20,970 bases of DNA. Origin: CAYJWL01 sp964373855 (GTDB lineage: Bacteria > Patescibacteriota > Andersenbacteria > UBA10190). The stretch covers positions 1-20,970 of the forward strand of contig CAYJWL010000014.1 of NCBI GenBank assembly GCA_964373855.1. Reading direction: 5' to 3'. The notes under the pieces were generated by a model. The model worked only from the letters and a program-made list of their open reading frames with translations. It ran no database searches and was not told where the DNA came from. Positions 18,583 to 20,970 of the stretch are shown here, piece by piece. How positions within the stretch are numbered: the first letter of the stretch is position 1; every line of letters starts with the position of its first letter. Made by a program: the position numbers and the translations under genes.

Positions 18583-20970
18583 ATGGAGTGCGAACGATGT
18601 AAGTCTCGGCCGGCATCACTTCAAGTCCGGCGAGTGATTAACGGCCGGCAGGAGCAAATACATCTCTGTCAGGCGTGTGCAGAGGAGGTTGGCCTTACCC
18701 AGGGTGTGGGGAATACTGGATCTCCTTTTAGCAGCTTCCCTGGATTCGGCCGTGATTTTGACGGCCTTTTTTCCGGAGGATTACCATATGGATTTCGCCG
18801 TCCCGGCGATCCGCTTTTTGATATGGGTGAAGGCCGGCATGCCCACCACTCCTGGCCGGAAGAAACTGAGGCCGTAAACATTCTCGATGCCTTTTCTGAT
18901 CGGGCAAAGGGAGTGGTTCAGAGGGCAGCCCAGATCACTCATGAAGCGGGGTCAGCCGCTTTGGACACGGAGCATCTCCTGATCGGGGTGGCCGAAGAGC
19001 CGGAAGTTGGGCGCAGGATATTGGAGAATTTGGACATTAATCCCGACGAGCTGGCCGGGTATTTAAAGGAAAACATGAGCAAGGATATGAAGAAATATGC
19101 CGAGGGGGTGGTGCCCGATCTCTCCCCGCGCGCCAAGAAGGCCCTTGAGCTGGCTTGGCATGCTGCCCGCAACCTGGAACACGATTATGTGGGAAGCGAG
19201 CATTTGTTGATTGGTTTGCTGGAAGAAGGCGAGGGCTTAGCCGCCCAGACTCTAAAAAAATACGGCTTAACTGATACGAAGCTTAGGCAAGCAGTATTAT
19301 CCGCGGTTGGCGAGAAGGGCAAGAAAACCGGGCCGGCCAAAACGACCAGTAAAACTCCCACACTCGATACATACAGCCGCGATCTAACGCATCTGGCGAA
19401 AGAGGGCAAGCTCGACCCCGTTATTGGCCGCAGCAATGAAGTCCAGCGGGTGATACAGATTTTATCCCGACGGACAAAAAACAACCCTGTCCTTATCGGC
19501 GAGCCGGGGATTGGCAAAACAGCCATTGTTGAAGGGTTGGCAGCGCGGATCGTCAATGGCACTGTACCGGAAACGTTGAAGGGCAAGCGGGCGCTGGCGC
19601 TTGATTTGCCGGCGATGGTGGCCGGCACCAAGTACCGCGGGGAGTTTGAAGATCGCATCAAGAAAGTAATCGAGGAGGTAACCGCCGCTAAAGGCGACGT
19701 TATTCTCTTTATTGATGAGTTGCACTCGGTGGTTGGCGCCGGCTCAACCGGAGAGGGCGGCACCATGGATGCGGCCAACATTTTGAAGCCGGCTTTGGCC
19801 CGGGGAGAGTTGCAGATGATCGGGGCAACGACGCTGAATGAATACAAAAAACATATTGAAAAAGATGGTGCCTTGGAGCGGCGATTCCAGCCCGTGATGG
19901 TGGAGGAGCCCACACCCGAAGAAGCGATAGAAATTTTACGCGGACTCAAAGATCGCTACGAAGCCCATCACAAAGTTACGATTACCGACGACGCTATTGT
20001 GGCTGCTGTCAGGCTCTCGCACAAATACTTGCCTGGGCGTTTCTTGCCGGATAAGGCGATCGATCTGATGGATGAGGCGGCGGCCAAGGTGCGCCTGCGG
20101 TCGCTCGAGCCGCCTGCCGAGCTGGTTGCTACACAGGAGCGTTTGAAAGTATTACGCCGCGAGCTGGCTTCGGCGCAGCGCGCCGCCAAAGCAAGCAAAG
20201 CCCGGAGCAGGAATCATAACAAGGTGACAGAGCTCAAAGCTGGGATTAAGCAAGAAGAAGCGGCCATGGCCAAGCTGGAGGAAGGTTGGCGCCAGCGCTC
20301 CGGCACGGCCCAATCCCAAGCCACCCCGGCTGAAGTTGAAAGCATTATTTCCGCCTGGACGGGGATCCCGATCGAGAAGCTTACTGAATTGGAACGGGAA
20401 CGATTGCTCCATCTTGAAGAGGAATTACACAAGCGTGTCATCGCCCAGGATGAAGCCGTCCGGGCAGCCAGCGAAGCGATCCGCCGCAACCGGGCCGGCC
20501 TTAAGGATCCGCGGCGCCCGCAAGGCTCCTTCTTGTTTTTGGGACCAACCGGAGTGGGCAAAACAGAATTGAGCCGGGCGCTGGCCGAAGTGCTCTTCGG
20601 CAGCCGCGACGCGCTTGTGCGGCTCGATATGTCCGAGTACATGGAAAAGCATGCTGTCTCCCGCATGATCGGATCGCCTCCCGGCTATGTCGGACACGAG
20701 GCAGGCGGTCAATTAACGGAAGCGGTGCGGCGCAAGCCTTATTCTGTGATTTTGTTTGATGAAATTGAAAAAGCCCACCCCGATGTCTTTAATATTTTAT
20801 TGCAAGTGCTGGAGGACGGCCGGCTGACCGATGGCCAGGGCCGCACCGTCGATTTTCGGAATACCTTGATTATCATGACGAGCAATGTTGGCAGTGACAT
20901 GGTTCAGGCAGCGGCGGCTAAGGTGGCCACCGATAATCAAGCTTGGGCTGAATTAAAGCAGTTTTTACTG
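18583..20970 (+). CDS. clpC: Clp-family AAA+ unfoldase (ClpC-like) with N-terminal zinc finger, partial
   Basis: The first 796 residues of a Hsp100 unfoldase, running off the window end in frame. Order: four-cysteine finger C3-x2-C6 ... C29-x2-C32 in MECERCKSRP and HLCQACAEEVG; a Gly/Phe/Pro-rich linker; a Clp_N repeat domain (about 103-245, with LDTEHLLIGVAEE and YVGSEHLLIGLLEE); AAA-1 with Walker A GEPGIGKT at 306-313 and Walker B VILFIDEL from 373; a short middle domain (about 500-570, smaller than in ClpB); and AAA-2 with GPTGVGKT at 654-661 and VILFDEIEKAHP from 722. It would unfold substrates for ClpP. The finger recalls ClpE and McsA and may bind an adaptor. The ATG at 18583 is chosen because it includes the whole finger; no Shine-Dalgarno sequence is seen. 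Confidence 0.92.
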   Translation, partial: MECERCKSRPASLQVRRVINGRQEQIHLCQACAEEVGLTQGVGNTGSPFSSFPGFGRDFDGLFSGGLPYGFRRPGDPLFDMGEGRHAHHSWPEETEAVNILDAFSDRAKGVVQRAAQITHEAGSAALDTEHLLIGVAEEPEVGRRILENLDINPDELAGYLKENMSKDMKKYAEGVVPDLSPRAKKALELAWHAARNLEHDYVGSEHLLIGLLEEGEGLAAQTLKKYGLTDTKLRQAVLSAVGEKGKKTGPAKTTSKTPTLDTYSRDLTHLAKEGKLDPVIGRSNEVQRVIQILSRRTKNNPVLIGEPGIGKTAIVEGLAARIVNGTVPETLKGKRALALDLPAMVAGTKYRGEFEDRIKKVIEEVTAAKGDVILFIDELHSVVGAGSTGEGGTMDAANILKPALARGELQMIGATTLNEYKKHIEKDGALERRFQPVMVEEPTPEEAIEILRGLKDRYEAHHKVTITDDAIVAAVRLSHKYLPGRFLPDKAIDLMDEAAAKVRLRSLEPPAELVATQERLKVLRRELASAQRAAKASKARSRNHNKVTELKAGIKQEEAAMAKLEEGWRQRSGTAQSQATPAEVESIISAWTGIPIEKLTELERERLLHLEEELHKRVIAQDEAVRAASEAIRRNRAGLKDPRRPQGSFLFLGPTGVGKTELSRALAEVLFGSRDALVRLDMSEYMEKHAVSRMIGSPPGYVGHEAGGQLTEAVRRKPYSVILFDEIEKAHPDVFNILLQVLEDGRLTDGQGRTVDFRNTLIIMTSNVGSDMVQAAAAKVATDNQAWAELKQFLL

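Noticed and set aside
19185..19949. A 254-codon open frame on the minus strand
   Set aside because: It lies wholly antisense to the Clp AAA-1 domain, whose Walker motifs are intact; its serine/proline-rich product is typical of the reverse complement of a GC-rich gene.

Overview
The window looks like chromosomal DNA of a Patescibacteria (Candidate Phyla Radiation) bacterium. The grounds are inference from gene content: a four-motif ribosomal protein S1, tRNA genes without an encoded CCA, a GIY-YIG endonuclease remnant preceded by a palindromic GAAGGCGAAGC-type repeat, a degenerate metallo-beta-lactamase-fold protein, and above all a tandem array of short two-helix 'T4SS pilin'-type proteins. 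UGA is used as a stop, so this is not one of the UGA-recoding lineages. The lineage within the group cannot be fixed from the sequence alone.

Layout. 1-1340 (minus) is an O-antigen-ligase-type polytopic membrane protein. 1430-1502 is tRNA-Ala(GGC), followed by a hairpin-rich stretch and a frameshifted GIY-YIG endonuclease gene. 1909-3102 (minus) is ribosomal protein S1. From about 3218 a plus-strand run begins: a metallo-beta-lactamase-fold protein lacking its metal signature, a small proline/serine-rich membrane protein, gyrase subunit A, a SAM-dependent methyltransferase, a lipoprotein resembling ABC-transporter sugar-binding proteins, and then seven tandem pilin-like genes plus a divergent eighth. 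The methyltransferase, binding-protein and first pilin genes overlap (ATGA and a 14-base overlap), so they are probably translationally coupled.

The pilin-like proteins share one plan: cleavable signal peptide, first helix, a polar S/A-G-D/E-E loop, second helix with the pattern ILYAxIGLIIIG. Their N-terminal parts differ while their C-terminal parts are alike. Copies six and seven share 104 identical bases over the 3' part of the gene, although the region just upstream has diverged mostly synonymously; this looks like local gene conversion. Copy seven has its own candidate promoter, a near-perfect Shine-Dalgarno sequence and a strong terminator, and is the best candidate for the major subunit.

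11846-18425 is an accessory envelope region with four proteins I cannot place firmly. On the minus strand, behind a consensus promoter, an SPFH-like membrane protein overlaps (ATGA) a two-helix protein with a large predicted exterior domain. On the plus strand, behind another TTGACA promoter, lie a C-terminally anchored coiled-coil protein and a proline-rich lipoprotein ending at a strong terminator. Between the two pairs are tRNA-Leu(TAG) and a GT4-type glycosyltransferase with an altered active-site signature. The window ends inside a Clp-family AAA+ unfoldase with an N-terminal four-cysteine zinc finger.

The most interesting material is the pilin-like array with its conversion tracts and coupled orphan binding protein, and the four-protein envelope cluster at 11.9-18.4 kb.
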